Assembly: GCA_964420285.1 (NCBI GenBank)
Contig: CAYQTE010000013.1
Span: 1 to 64,000 of the forward strand
DNA length: 64,000 nucleotides
DNA from: CAYQTE01 sp964420285
Lineage (GTDB): Bacteria; Planctomycetota; Phycisphaerae; Tepidisphaerales; Tepidisphaeraceae
Direction of reading: 5' to 3'
This document shows, piece by piece, positions 7,917-15,789 of the stretch (position 1 is its first letter; the number at the start of each line of letters is the position of its first letter). The position numbers and the translations under genes are program-made. Under the pieces are notes generated by a model, which was not told where the DNA came from, searched no databases, and worked only from the letters and a program-made list of their open reading frames with translations.

Positions 7917-8813
7917 TCACATGTCCTGCGACGCCTGACGGGCGAACCAGGCGCTCAGGGCGATGGCGGCAATGACGGCCGTGGCCACCGGGGCGAGGCG
8001 CGTGACGCCGCGGCGGAATCGGCCGCCGCGATTCAGCAGCGGAATCTCCCCTATCCAGATTCCCAGCGGCGACAGTGCAGCCAGGGCGACGGCGATCATG
8101 TTGGCCGGCGAGTTGCCAGGTGAAAACAGGGGGGTGAACGCCGTGACCATCGCGCCGACGACGGCCACCGATGCGGTCAGGACAGCGCCGTGGTCCAGCG
8201 CCAGTGTGCGGCGCGACCACCATGCGACCAAAGCCGCCGCGCCGGCCATTGTGGCGATCGAGGCCACCGCCAGCCCTTCGAACAAAGTCGCCGCCGTCGC
8301 CATCGTCACCGACACGCCCGCCGCCGCCAGCCATAGCGCCAACGGCCCGGTCAATCCGGGCATGGACCGGCTGACCCGCTCCAGGGACAGCCACCAGATC
8401 AACAGCACGCACGCCCCCACGCCGATCATCGACAGCAGATGAACCGTGGCGGCGACGGATCCATTTTCGGCCGGCGGCAGCTCCAGCCATCCCAGCAGGA
8501 GGCCCAGCACGGCCGGCGGCAGCAGACGAATCCACATCCGCCGTGGCCGCCAGAGCGCATCGATCAGCGCAACTATCGCAGCAGGAACCAGCAGGAGCGG
8601 CGTCCAGCGGCTCCAGTCATTTGTCTTGAGCGGATTGTCGACCAGTTTGGCGAAGGCGATGTAGAACCCGATGGCCAGGGCCGGCCCGCCGATCCACCGG
8701 CCGTCGGGCGCGCCCCTCTGCCACGGCCGCCACGCGGCGATCATGGCTACGGCGGCAATTGCCGCCGGCAGCAGCAGGCCGATCACGATCTGGTCGGGAG
8801 TCAATCCGGGCAT
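7917..8813 (-). CDS. Hypothetical multi-pass membrane protein
   Basis: A 298-residue protein made almost wholly of hydrophobic helices, about eight to nine segments, with short charged loops and an N-terminus MPGLTPDQIVIGLLLPAAIA. I recognise no family. It lies 17 bp downstream of the yceI gene on the same strand, so it may be cotranscribed with yceI or the marR promoter. No motif suggests transport or catalysis. Confidence 0.75.
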   Translation of the reverse strand: MPGLTPDQIVIGLLLPAAIAAVAMIAAWRPWQRGAPDGRWIGGPALAIGFYIAFAKLVDNPLKTNDWSRWTPLLLVPAAIVALIDALWRPRRMWIRLLPPAVLGLLLGWLELPPAENGSVAATVHLLSMIGVGACVLLIWWLSLERVSRSMPGLTGPLALWLAAAGVSVTMATAATLFEGLAVASIATMAGAAALVAWWSRRTLALDHGAVLTASVAVVGAMVTAFTPLFSPGNSPANMIAVALAALSPLGIWIGEIPLLNRGGRFRRGVTRLAPVATAVIAAIALSAWFARQASQDM

Positions 8814-8829
8814 GACGATACCGCTAGTC

Positions 8830-9402
8830 TTAGTTCTTCACGCCCTCGATGGCGCCGATGAGGCGGATTTCATCGCCGGCGACGGTGGGGAGTTTGTCCA
8901 TGCCGTAGTCGCTGCGCTTGATGGTGAACTGGGTTTCCAGCCCCGACCGCGTGTTGCCCTGCGGATCCTTGCCGGTGCCGGTGAGATCGACCTTGAGCGT
9001 GATCGGCCGGGTCACGCCATGGACCGTCATGTCGCCGGTGATTTCCAGCGTCTTGTCGCCGGTCTTCTTGACCGATGTGCTTTTGAACGTGATGGTCGTG
9101 TATTGCGCGGCGTTGAAGAAATCGGCGCTCTTGAGATGGGTGTCGCGGGCGGCGTTGTTGGTGTCGATGCTCGCCACCTCGATGGTTATCTGCACGCTGT
9201 CTTTGGTCGGATCGGCCGCATCGAGTGTGAACGTGCCGCTCACCTTGTCGAACCGGCCCCAGACGTATCCCGCGCCAAAATGCTGGCTGGCGAACAACAC
9301 CGTCGCATGGTCGGGATCGATCTTATACGAATCGGCCCGCGCCGACTGATTGAGGATCAGCAGCACGGCCGAAACAAACGCGAGCAAAATCGAACGCTTC
9401 AT
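8830..9402 (-). CDS. yceI: YceI-family periplasmic lipid-binding protein
   Basis: A 190-residue secreted protein. Residues 1-23 form a signal peptide (MKRSILLAFVSAVLLILNQS, cleavage near ARADS). The mature part shows YceI features: YKIDPDHATVLFASQHFG, GRFDKVSGTFTLD, HLKSADFFNAAQYTTI, ITGDMTVHGVTRPI and RSDYGMDKL. YceI proteins are lipocalin-like barrels that bind polyisoprenoids. A strong AAGGAGGT ribosome-binding site precedes ATG 9402. It sits 65 bp downstream of marR in the same orientation, so regulation by MarR is likely but unproven. Confidence 0.92.
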   Translation of the reverse strand: MKRSILLAFVSAVLLILNQSARADSYKIDPDHATVLFASQHFGAGYVWGRFDKVSGTFTLDAADPTKDSVQITIEVASIDTNNAARDTHLKSADFFNAAQYTTITFKSTSVKKTGDKTLEITGDMTVHGVTRPITLKVDLTGTGKDPQGNTRSGLETQFTIKRSDYGMDKLPTVAGDEIRLIGAIEGVKN

Positions 9403-9467
9403 GACATGACCTCCTTGGGTTGGGAAAAACTGATACGACGACACATGAAACCTGTTTGGTGTTGAGT

Positions 9468-9989
9468 TTATTCGGGGTCATTTTCGGCTGCGGCGGGCCT
9501 GTCCGCACCGGCCGGCGCGACCAGCGGGCCGTTTCGCGCCAGATCGAGCAGATCGCTGAGCATTCGCAGTTGTTCGGGAGCGAGATGCGAGAACTGGCGG
9601 AGATGCAGTTCGCGCACCGGCGCATCAAGGCGGGCCAGCAGCGCCAGGCCGGCTTCGGTGATACGGGTGATGACCACCCGCCGATCGACATCGGCCCGCT
9701 GGCGGCCCAGCAGGCCGGTGGATTGGAGGCGATCGAGCAGTCGGGTCAGATCGGGGTCGCGGGTGAGCATGCGCTGGGCAATCTCCTGGCACGCCAGCCC
9801 GTCCGGGCCGGCCCCGCGCAGGATGCGCAGCACGTTGTACTGGGCGAGCGAAATGCCGGCCGACTTGAACAGTTCGGTGAACGGCCGCTGAATAACCTCT
9901 GCGGTCCGCACGATTCCCAGGAAGGCTTCCTGTTGGGGGCTGTCGAATCCGGCGACTTTCTTGAGTTCATGCTTCAAGGACTCACTCAT
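9468..9989 (-). CDS. MarR-family transcriptional regulator
   Basis: A 173-residue winged-helix regulator. It has the MarR layout: dimerisation helix, LAQYNVLRILRGAGPDGLACQE, recognition helix region MLTRDPDLTRLLDRLQSTGLL, wing RRVVITRITEAGLALL, then C-terminal helices and an Ala/Pro-rich tail. I place the start at ATG 9989. An upstream in-frame TTG falls inside the predicted -10 box, so it cannot be used. The message would then begin at or within a few bases of the ATG, that is, leaderless. A palindrome between the -35 and -10 boxes suggests autorepression. It precedes yceI. Confidence 0.92.
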   Translation of the reverse strand: MSESLKHELKKVAGFDSPQQEAFLGIVRTAEVIQRPFTELFKSAGISLAQYNVLRILRGAGPDGLACQEIAQRMLTRDPDLTRLLDRLQSTGLLGRQRADVDRRVVITRITEAGLALLARLDAPVRELHLRQFSHLAPEQLRMLSDLLDLARNGPLVAPAGADRPAAAENDPE

Positions 9990-9997
9990 ACGCCGGG

Positions 9998-10026
9998 ACA
10001 ATATTCGTTATAACGATATTTGTCAA
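9998..10026 (-). promoter_or_regulatory. marR promoter with embedded operator
   Basis: The minus strand shows -35 TTGACA, a 17-bp spacer and -10 TATTGT. The spacer is an imperfect palindrome around ATATCGTTATAACGAATAT, the size and AT character of a MarR dimer site. Binding there would block RNA polymerase directly, giving autorepression of marR and possibly of yceI. Confidence 0.7.
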
Positions 10027-10086
10027 GAGGAATTTTTTGAACGCAGGTTCTTCCCCATTCAACCATAAAATTTTACCCATTTTAAC

Positions 10087-10114
10087 AAAAGTCTTCTCAT
10101 CAGCTTGCCGATGA
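10087..10114 (+). promoter_or_regulatory. Possible sigma-28-type promoter for the PilZ gene
   Basis: AAAAGTCT, 12 bp, then GCCGATGA, close to the flagellar consensus TAAAGTTT-N11-GCCGATAA (six of eight and seven of eight matches, with one extra spacer base). It would place the PilZ gene in the motility regulon. This is suggestive only. Confidence 0.35.
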
Positions 10115-10157
10115 AGTGGGTGTTAATATGGGTAATTTAGACTGGAGGACCGGACCA

Positions 10158-10601
10158 ATGACTGATTCACGCATGGATCTCAAGATCGCCGTTGAACCGG
10201 AAGGGTACGAACGTCGTGAATTCTGCCGCCACGATGTCGAGTCCAGAAACCTCACCGTCGAACGCTGGGACGGCGACAAATCTCACCCCCGCCCGTTTGG
10301 CACGATCCTCGATATTTCGGCCGGCGGAATCCGCCTCCGCACCCGCCAGAAAAACGTCCGTCCTGAACAAAACATCCGCATCCGCCTGGAGCTGCCCAAC
10401 TCGGCCGGCATCAGCCCCTTCATCGCCGCCGACAATGGCCATCTCGAACCGACCAGCCAATGGGTCGGCTGGATCAAGGTCACCCGTGTTGAGCCGGTGG
10501 AGGGCGGCTACGTCGAGGTCGCCGGTCGTCTGGAAGACATGAACGAATGCAGCCGGGGCATGTTCAGTTTGTACCTGAGCACGTACCCGCTTGCCGCCTG
10601 A
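10158..10601 (+). CDS. PilZ-domain protein
   Basis: A 147-residue single-domain PilZ protein, a predicted cyclic-di-GMP receptor. The arginine motif region is ERREFCRHDV, and the second motif is GTILDISAGGIRLRT, matching the D/NxSxxG element that contacts the nucleotide. ATG 10158 (MTDSRMDLK) follows GGAGGACC, a good ribosome-binding site. With motAB, fliM and a sigma-28-like promoter, a role in flagellar or surface behaviour is plausible. The first arginine motif is RREFCR rather than the strict RxxxR, so binding should be regarded as predicted. Confidence 0.85.
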   Translation: MTDSRMDLKIAVEPEGYERREFCRHDVESRNLTVERWDGDKSHPRPFGTILDISAGGIRLRTRQKNVRPEQNIRIRLELPNSAGISPFIAADNGHLEPTSQWVGWIKVTRVEPVEGGYVEVAGRLEDMNECSRGMFSLYLSTYPLAA

Positions 10602-10676
10602 CCGCGCCAGCACAACAACAACGACCCGCTTGTTCGCAAGTCATCCACGAGCGGGCCAACAAGCCAGCAACCCGCG

Positions 10677-10714
10677 GGCCCCTGGGAGCTTTCCACCTTT
10701 GCGATCCAGGGGCC
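10677..10714 (+). terminator. Possible terminator after the PilZ gene
   Basis: Perfect 9-bp arms GGCCCCTGG and CCAGGGGCC with a 20-nt loop, followed by TGCTTTGTTCTT. The loop is long and the U-tract is interrupted, so termination is likely but not certain. The rest of the 10602-10975 gap has no gene I can support. Confidence 0.4.
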
Positions 10715-10975
10715 TGCTTTGTTCTTACGGCTTGGGCTTGGCCTACCGCGTCAAGTGCGTTTCTTCTCTCCGCGCCGGCCGGTCGCGGAAGGGCCATTCA
10801 CCCGCTTCAAACAGCCGATGCGATGCGCAAGCCCTCCGACTGATGTGACGCCGCTCTCGGTCTCAAGTCTCGCCTGCTTTGTGGCCCATTTGCGTGTGAT
10901 TTTGATATTCAATTCTTCGTGTGTCATGGCTGCCTCGGCGATGTAAGATAAGATGATCGAAAAGAGTTTGCCTCG

Positions 10976-11428
10976 GTGACAAAGCGCTCGCAAAAATCTC
11001 TGCTGCTCCTAATCGCCGCGTGCGTCGCCTGCTCCCTGGCGATTGACGCTTATCAGTTTATCGACGATTGGCGCGCATCGCGCGAGGTGTTCCGGGCGAA
11101 ACAGCTTGCGTCGGCGAACGCATCGGCTGGATTCACATTTCAAGACGCGCGGCAGTGGCTGGAAGAAAACCAGTTCCGCGTCATCATTTGGGATCCGTAC
11201 GTGAGTGATGGTTTCACTGCAAGAGAGTATAAGGGTCCGCGCGGCGATCTTGGACAACCCGCGCATATCGACGTCGTGGGACAGAAAAACCTGCGTCGCG
11301 GTTCATGGCTTACAAAGGAGAACTGGATGGACTTAACATTCGAGTTTACTCCCGATGGAAAGTACGAAGGCGTTGTCTGCGAGTCGTCACGGGTTGAGAT
11401 ACCTGCCACTCAACCTGTGCCGCGATAG
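10976..11428 (+). CDS. Hypothetical signal-anchored protein
   Basis: A 150-residue protein starting at GTG 10976 (MTKRSQKSLLLLIAACVA). It has a basic N-terminus and one hydrophobic segment at residues about 8-24, consistent with a membrane anchor or uncleaved signal. The extracytoplasmic part contains DARQWLEENQF and LTFEFTPDGKYEGVVCE. I recognise no family. It is convergent with the SPFH gene and appears monocistronic. The frame is uninterrupted and codon use looks normal. Confidence 0.65.
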   Translation: MTKRSQKSLLLLIAACVACSLAIDAYQFIDDWRASREVFRAKQLASANASAGFTFQDARQWLEENQFRVIIWDPYVSDGFTAREYKGPRGDLGQPAHIDVVGQKNLRRGSWLTKENWMDLTFEFTPDGKYEGVVCESSRVEIPATQPVPR

Positions 11429-11464
11429 TTGTTGATAGCACCGGATGCAGACTGCAGTTTCTTG

Positions 11465-12568
11465 TCACGTCTTGGGCAATTCGGGCGGCGCTTCGGGGAA
11501 CAACGCCGCCAATTCGGGAACCTGCGCAGCGGCCGTCCAGGTCGCCATGCCGTGTTTCCACGCCAGCGTTTGGCGGGTGATTTCGCCGGAGGCAATCTTG
11601 GCGCTGATGGCGGCGGCGTCGAACGGACCGGCCTGCTTGCCGTTGAGTGCGACATAGAACGCCAGTGCGCCGGGAATCGGTGGCGGGCCACCCTGCGCCG
11701 CCATGCCGCCTTGCTGATTGAATGCTCCGACCACCTGCTGGCCGACTCCGAAGCCCATTGCCATGCTGGCCGCCGCTCCGCCCAGGCCGCCGGGATTCTG
11801 GGCCATGTCCTTGATCGAATTGGCCGCCTCGTATTGCGTGAACTGCTGCATGTTGCCGATCACGCCCATGCTCGATCGCTTGTCCATGGCGGCCTCGACT
11901 TCCGGCGGCAGTGAAATATTCTCGACCAGCAGGTTGACGATCTGCAGGCCGAAGCCGTCGAAATCGCCCTGAATCTTCGTCGCGATGAGTTTGCCGATTT
12001 GGTCGTAATTCCCGGCCAGATCGAGAGCCGGAATCTTGGCCGAGCCCAGGGCATCGGCAAACCGCGCCAGCAGCAGGTCGCGAAGCTGATCCTCGACCTG
12101 GTCGATGACGAAGCGGCTGTCGGTGCCGGTGATCTGGCGGAGAAACGCGGCCGGGTCTTTCACGCGGATGGCGTAGGTGCCGAACGCCCGCAGGCGCACC
12201 GGGCCGAATTCGGCGTCGCGCATCATGATGGGGTTCTTGGTTCCCCACTTGCGGTCGGTGAAGGTGCGCGTGGAGACGAAATAGACCTCGGCCTTGAACG
12301 GGCTTTCAAACCCGTATTTCCAGCCGCGCAGGGTCGACAGAATCGGCATGTTCTGCGTGATGAGCGTGAATGTGCCCGGCCCGTACACATCAGCCAGGCG
12401 CCCTTCGTTGATGAACGCCGCCGCCTGCGATTCGCGCACGATCAGTTGGGCGCCGTACTTGATCTCATTCTCGTAGCGCGGGAATCGCCACACCATGGTG
12501 TCGCCCGTGTCGTCGAGCCATTGCACGATGTCGATCAATTCGTTGGTCAGCTTGTTCCAAAGGCCCAT
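11465..12568 (-). CDS. SPFH-domain protein with C-terminal GYF_2-type domain
   Basis: A 367-residue cytoplasmic protein. The first 250 residues fit the SPFH/virion-core-like group (MGLWNKLTNELIDIVQWLDDT, VRESQAAAFINEGRLADVYGPG, IRVKDPAAFLRQITGTDS, then helices with AMDKRSSMGVIGNMQQFTQYEAA). A glycine-rich linker leads to a GYF_2-like module, FYVALNGKQAGPFDAAAI followed by RQTLAWKHGMATWTAA. ATG 12568 is preceded by AGGAGATGAGC. SPFH proteins assemble on membranes and often act as scaffolds; the target here is unknown. Monocistronic and convergent with the preceding small protein. Confidence 0.85.
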   Translation of the reverse strand: MGLWNKLTNELIDIVQWLDDTGDTMVWRFPRYENEIKYGAQLIVRESQAAAFINEGRLADVYGPGTFTLITQNMPILSTLRGWKYGFESPFKAEVYFVSTRTFTDRKWGTKNPIMMRDAEFGPVRLRAFGTYAIRVKDPAAFLRQITGTDSRFVIDQVEDQLRDLLLARFADALGSAKIPALDLAGNYDQIGKLIATKIQGDFDGFGLQIVNLLVENISLPPEVEAAMDKRSSMGVIGNMQQFTQYEAANSIKDMAQNPGGLGGAAASMAMGFGVGQQVVGAFNQQGGMAAQGGPPPIPGALAFYVALNGKQAGPFDAAAISAKIASGEITRQTLAWKHGMATWTAAAQVPELAALFPEAPPELPKT

Positions 12569-12689
12569 GTGCTCATCTCCTGTCAGTGGATGAAATTCCA
12601 GACTAAAGATATCCGCCCGACCCGCGCAGAGAAAGCAATCGCAGGTTAGAATCCGATGAATCTTTTGGAGGCGGGCCGGCCCGCAACGG

Positions 12690-12851
12690 ATGATGAATTC
12701 CTCGCCGATAATCCTCACCGCACGCAAGATTCTCACGGCGGCGTTGGCGGCCGTGCTCATCCTGGCGATCCTCGTTCTCCTGGCCGCCATCTGGATGCCG
12801 GGATTGATCGTCCACCAGCTTCCCCCCGACCAGCAGATCGTCTCGCCATAG
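12690..12851 (+). CDS. Small single-pass membrane protein
   Basis: An uninterrupted 53-codon frame from tandem ATGs. After MMNSSPIILTARKI, residues 14-36 are strongly hydrophobic (LTAALAAVLILAILVLLAA), followed by a short polar tail ending QQIVSP. It ends 12 bp before the SDR gene start, so the two are probably cotranscribed. Comparable small membrane proteins are common, and no function can be read. Confidence rests on hydrophobic pattern and tight spacing, not on homology. Confidence 0.5.
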   Translation: MMNSSPIILTARKILTAALAAVLILAILVLLAAIWMPGLIVHQLPPDQQIVSP

Positions 12852-12863
12852 GGATATCTCGTC

Positions 12864-13598
12864 ATGGCAACCGAAAACCGCGTGGCATTGGTAACCGGCG
12901 GATCCAGACGCGTGGGGGCCTCGATTGTCCGCAAGCTGGCCGAGGAGGGATTCGACGTCGCCTTCACCTACTTCGCCAGTGATGATGAAGCACAGAGGAT
13001 GGCCGACGAGGCGCGATCCCTGGGCCGGCGGGCGGAGATTTTGCAGGTTGACCTGGCGCAGTCGGCAATGGCCGTGGACAGCATCACCGGGTGGATCAAC
13101 GTCGCCTTTGGTCGCCTGGACGTGCTGGTCAACAACGCCTCGATCTACGCACCCGGCGGCTTGTTCGACGCCGACATGGAACGCCTGCGTCAGATGTGGG
13201 CCATTCACGTCGAATCGCCGCTGCTGCTGTGCCGGCGTTTGGCGAGCCTGCTTCGGGAAAACCGGGGGCACGTCGTGAACATGCTCGATCTGATGGTCGA
13301 GCGGCCGGTGCCGGCGTACATGGCCTATGGCACGAGCAAGGCGGGGTTATGGAATCTGACTCTCTCCCTCGCCCGCGAACTGGCCCCGGAAGTCACGGTC
13401 AACGGCATCGCGCCGGGCGTGGTGGAATGGCCGGAAGATACCCCGGCCCAGGAGCGCGAACACTATCTCAAGCGTGTTCCCCTCAAGCGGTCCGGCACGC
13501 CGCGCGACGTCGCCAACGCGGTGGCGTTTCTCTGTCAGAGCGATTCATATCTGACCGGGCAGGTCATCCGGCTGGATGGCGGACGCTCGATCACATGA
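12864..13598 (+). CDS. folM: Short-chain dehydrogenase, pteridine-reductase-like
   Basis: A 244-residue NADPH-type SDR. The nucleotide-binding turn is ALVTGGSRRVGASIV, and the Arg after TGxx is the pattern of pteridine reductases (PTR1/FolM). NNAS follows. The catalytic Tyr-Lys is in YGTSKAG, preceded by MLDLMVERPVPAYMAY in place of the usual Ser region. SLARELAPEVTVNGIAPG and EDTPAQERE match the family's C-terminal half. It probably reduces dihydropterins or another small carbonyl compound. The gene symbol is a best guess; SDR membership is certain. Confidence 0.8.
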   Translation: MATENRVALVTGGSRRVGASIVRKLAEEGFDVAFTYFASDDEAQRMADEARSLGRRAEILQVDLAQSAMAVDSITGWINVAFGRLDVLVNNASIYAPGGLFDADMERLRQMWAIHVESPLLLCRRLASLLRENRGHVVNMLDLMVERPVPAYMAYGTSKAGLWNLTLSLARELAPEVTVNGIAPGVVEWPEDTPAQEREHYLKRVPLKRSGTPRDVANAVAFLCQSDSYLTGQVIRLDGGRSIT

Positions 13599-13602
13599 CA
13601 AA

Positions 13603-13628
13603 AGCCCGCGGAGAGCTATCCGCGGGCT
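13603..13628. terminator. Bidirectional hairpin terminator
   Basis: A perfect 10-bp stem, AGCCCGCGGA with TCCGCGGGCT, and a 6-nt loop. Read on the minus strand it is followed by TTTGTC, so it best terminates trxA, and it lies just after the stop codon of the convergent SDR gene. It probably serves both. Confidence 0.8.
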
Positions 13629-13681
13629 GGGTCATGATCTGCTGGCGGATGGGACCACCGCAGCGCGACTCCGGGCGCCAC

Positions 13682-14026
13682 CTACACCGCCGGTTTGCTG
13701 GTCAGCGCATCCAGTGCGGCTTTGAAATCACGTTCCGGCCGCAATCCCACAAATCGCTGCACCGGCTGCCCGTCCTTGAAAAGAATGACGGTGGGGATAT
13801 TGCTGATGCCGTATTTGATGCAGATATCGCGGTTATCGTCGGTGTTCACCTTGCCGACCTTGACCGCGCCTTTGTAATCATGGGCGAGCTTGTCGATGGT
13901 CGGCGTGAGCATTCGGCACGGCGGGCACCATTCGGCCCAGAAATCCACCAAGACCGGCTGGCTGGACTTGATCGCCTCGCTGTCAAAATTCGCATCCGTG
14001 AATTCAACCACATCCTGACTGGCCAT
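13682..14026 (-). CDS. trxA: Thioredoxin
   Basis: A 114-residue thioredoxin fold: VLVDFWAEWCPPCRMLTPTI, KVNTDDNRDICIKYGISNIPTVILF and the cis-Pro loop IPT. The active site is WCPPC instead of the canonical WCGPC, a change known to alter redox potential. No signal peptide, so cytoplasmic. ATG 14026 is preceded by GGAGACGTT. Monocistronic, with a strong hairpin terminator downstream. It is divergent from the riboswitch-controlled operon. Confidence 0.95.
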   Translation of the reverse strand: MASQDVVEFTDANFDSEAIKSSQPVLVDFWAEWCPPCRMLTPTIDKLAHDYKGAVKVGKVNTDDNRDICIKYGISNIPTVILFKDGQPVQRFVGLRPERDFKAALDALTSKPAV

Positions 14027-14106
14027 AACGTCTCCTTGACTCTTGAGCCACGATCATAGAGACGCCGCCGCGGGGGGTCAATCACGTATGAAATAGAGCC
14101 AATCAC

Positions 14107-14134
14107 TTGACACTTCGCACTCGCGGAATAGGAT
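14107..14134 (+). promoter_or_regulatory. Promoter for the SAM-riboswitch operon
   Basis: -35 TTGACA, 16-bp spacer, -10 TAGGAT. Transcription would start near 14141, some 16 nt before the first riboswitch stem. Confidence 0.5.
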
Positions 14135-14156
14135 GTGGTGACAATCTGTTAGGGTT

Positions 14157-14322
14157 TCTTATCGAGAGTGGTCGAGGGTCGGGCCCGATGACACCACAGC
14201 AACCGTCCGGCGAGCTTTATGGCCGGTTTGGTGCTAACTCCCTCCTGCTGGCTGACTTACGAATGCCGGTGGGAAAGATAAGAGGACGCATGCACATCGC
14301 CTTCGGCCAGCTTCTTCTTATC
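14157..14322 (+). promoter_or_regulatory. SAM-I (S-box) riboswitch with expression platform
   Basis: The conserved S-box core is plain: CTTATCGAGAGTGG opens stem P1/P2, then GAGGGTCGGGCCCGATGA, ACCACAGCAACC, the GGTGCTAACTCC segment, and GAAAGATAAGAGG closing P1 (CTTATC 14159-14164 with GATAAG 14277-14282). A downstream pyrimidine stretch, TCTTCTTATC (14313-14322), can pair with GATAAGAGGA (14277-14286) through ten base pairs, so it competes with the 5' strand of P1. This gives a simple switch between SAM-bound and free states. The riboswitch family normally represses methionine or SAM synthesis genes when SAM is high. Confidence 0.93.
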
Positions 14323-14356
14323 CGAAATTGATTTGCGGGATTGCGTCGGTGACGGG

Positions 14357-14404
14357 CGAAGACCCCCACCTGAAGTCCTCCCCCTGAGTACATGGGGAGC
14401 AGGC
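14357..14404 (+). repeat. GC-rich REP-like half element
   Basis: A single right arm of the dispersed family: GAAGACCCCCACCTGAAGTC, then CTCCCCCTGAGTACATGGGG. It lies in the leader between the riboswitch and the PLP enzyme gene and could form its own hairpin (CTCCCC with GGGGAG). Confidence 0.65.
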
Positions 14405-14453
14405 AATTTGGCCGGGTCGTGGATCTGGCTGGCAAGGCGTTTGTGGAGCGGCG

Positions 14454-15749
14454 ATGAGTTACGTATTGGGATTGAAATGCAAAGAGTGCGGGCAGCGGGC
14501 GCCCGTCAAGCCCCTGCACGTGTGCGAAGCCTGCTTCGGACCGTATGAAGTCGAATACGACTATGCGGCCATGCGCGGGCACGTGACGCGCGAGTCGATC
14601 GCCAGTGGGCCGCATAGTTTGTGGCGCTACAAAGACCTGCTGCCGGTCGACGTGCCGCGGACGGGATTCTTTTCCGGGCACACGCCGCTGCGAAAGGCCG
14701 GCCGGCTGGGGAAGCTTTTGGGATGCTCGAACCTGTGGATCAAGGATGATTCTTGCAACTATCCGACCTATTCGTACAAGGAACGGGTCGTTTCGGTCGC
14801 CGTCTCCAAGGCCATTGAATTCGGATTCGATACCGTCGGGTGCGCCTCGACGGGGAACCTGGCCAACAGCACGGCCGCACACGCGGCACAGGCCGGGATT
14901 CGCTGCTTTGTCATGATCCCGCACGATCTGGAGCAGGGGAAGGTTTTGGGCTCGCTGATCTTCGGTCCGACGATGGTTCGCATCCGCGGCACGTATGATG
15001 ATGTCAACCGCCTATGCACCGAGATCGCCGACAAATACGGCTGGGCCATTGTGAACGTCAATTTGCGGCCGTATTACACCGAAGGCGCCAAGACCTACGG
15101 CTTCGAGATCGCCGAGCAACTGGGGTGGCGGTTGCCGCAGCATACGATTGTTCCGACGGCCGGTGGGACGATCCTGCCGAAAATTTACAAGGCCTATCGC
15201 GAGTTCATCGAGCTGGGGCTGGTGGAGGACAACAAGCCGCGGATTTATTCGGCACAGGCGGCGGGTTGTAATCCGGTGGTTAAGGCGATCCACAAAGGTG
15301 TCGATATTATTGAGCCGCAGAAGCCGCACACCATCGCCAAGTCGATCGCCATCGGCAATCCGGCGGACGGATATTATGTGTATCAGGCGGTGAAGGAATC
15401 CAACGGCTGGGGCGAAAGCGCCACCGATCCGGAGATCATCTCCGCCATCAAGCTCCTGGCCCAGACCGAAGGAATCTGGACCGAACCGGCTGGCGGAACC
15501 ACTCTGGCCGTCGCCATGAAACTCATCGAACAGGGACGAATCCCCAGAGATGAAAGCATCGTGATCTGCATCACCGGCAACGGCCTGAAGACCCTGGAAG
15601 CGGTGGCGGCCGATCTGCCACAGCCGGAGGTCATCGAGGCCAGGTTGTCGGAATTCGATCGTCTGCTGGAGCACAACAAGCAGAGTGCCGCCGCGCCCGC
15701 TGCGCCACCGGCGACTTTACCAAAGCCAACCCAACTGGCCGGAGTTTGA
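14454..15749 (+). CDS. thrC: Threonine-synthase-like PLP enzyme under SAM riboswitch control
   Basis: A 431-residue fold-type II PLP enzyme. It starts with a small zinc-ribbon-like module (CKECGQ and CEACFG), as in one threonine synthase subgroup. HTPLRKAGRLG precedes the PLP-lysine region TYSYKERVV. STGNLANSTAAHA binds the substrate carboxylate side. TAGGT and TEPAGGTTLA follow. Classical members turn O-phosphohomoserine into threonine. Here a SAM-I riboswitch precedes the gene, and a sulfur-carrier and a NIL-domain gene follow closely, which suggests a sulfur-amino-acid role such as homocysteine formation. That shift in function is inference. The last 30 residues are an Ala/Pro-rich tail. 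Confidence 0.85.
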   Translation: MSYVLGLKCKECGQRAPVKPLHVCEACFGPYEVEYDYAAMRGHVTRESIASGPHSLWRYKDLLPVDVPRTGFFSGHTPLRKAGRLGKLLGCSNLWIKDDSCNYPTYSYKERVVSVAVSKAIEFGFDTVGCASTGNLANSTAAHAAQAGIRCFVMIPHDLEQGKVLGSLIFGPTMVRIRGTYDDVNRLCTEIADKYGWAIVNVNLRPYYTEGAKTYGFEIAEQLGWRLPQHTIVPTAGGTILPKIYKAYREFIELGLVEDNKPRIYSAQAAGCNPVVKAIHKGVDIIEPQKPHTIAKSIAIGNPADGYYVYQAVKESNGWGESATDPEIISAIKLLAQTEGIWTEPAGGTTLAVAMKLIEQGRIPRDESIVICITGNGLKTLEAVAADLPQPEVIEARLSEFDRLLEHNKQSAAAPAAPPATLPKPTQLAGV

Positions 15750-15789
15750 ATTCAGGATTACAATTCACATTACAGACAGGAACGTGATC

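Noticed and set aside
14454..15749. Simple annotation as housekeeping threonine synthase
   Set aside because: Not excluded, but the SAM-I riboswitch, sulfur carrier and NIL partner make a pure threonine role less likely. I kept the family name and flagged the alternative.
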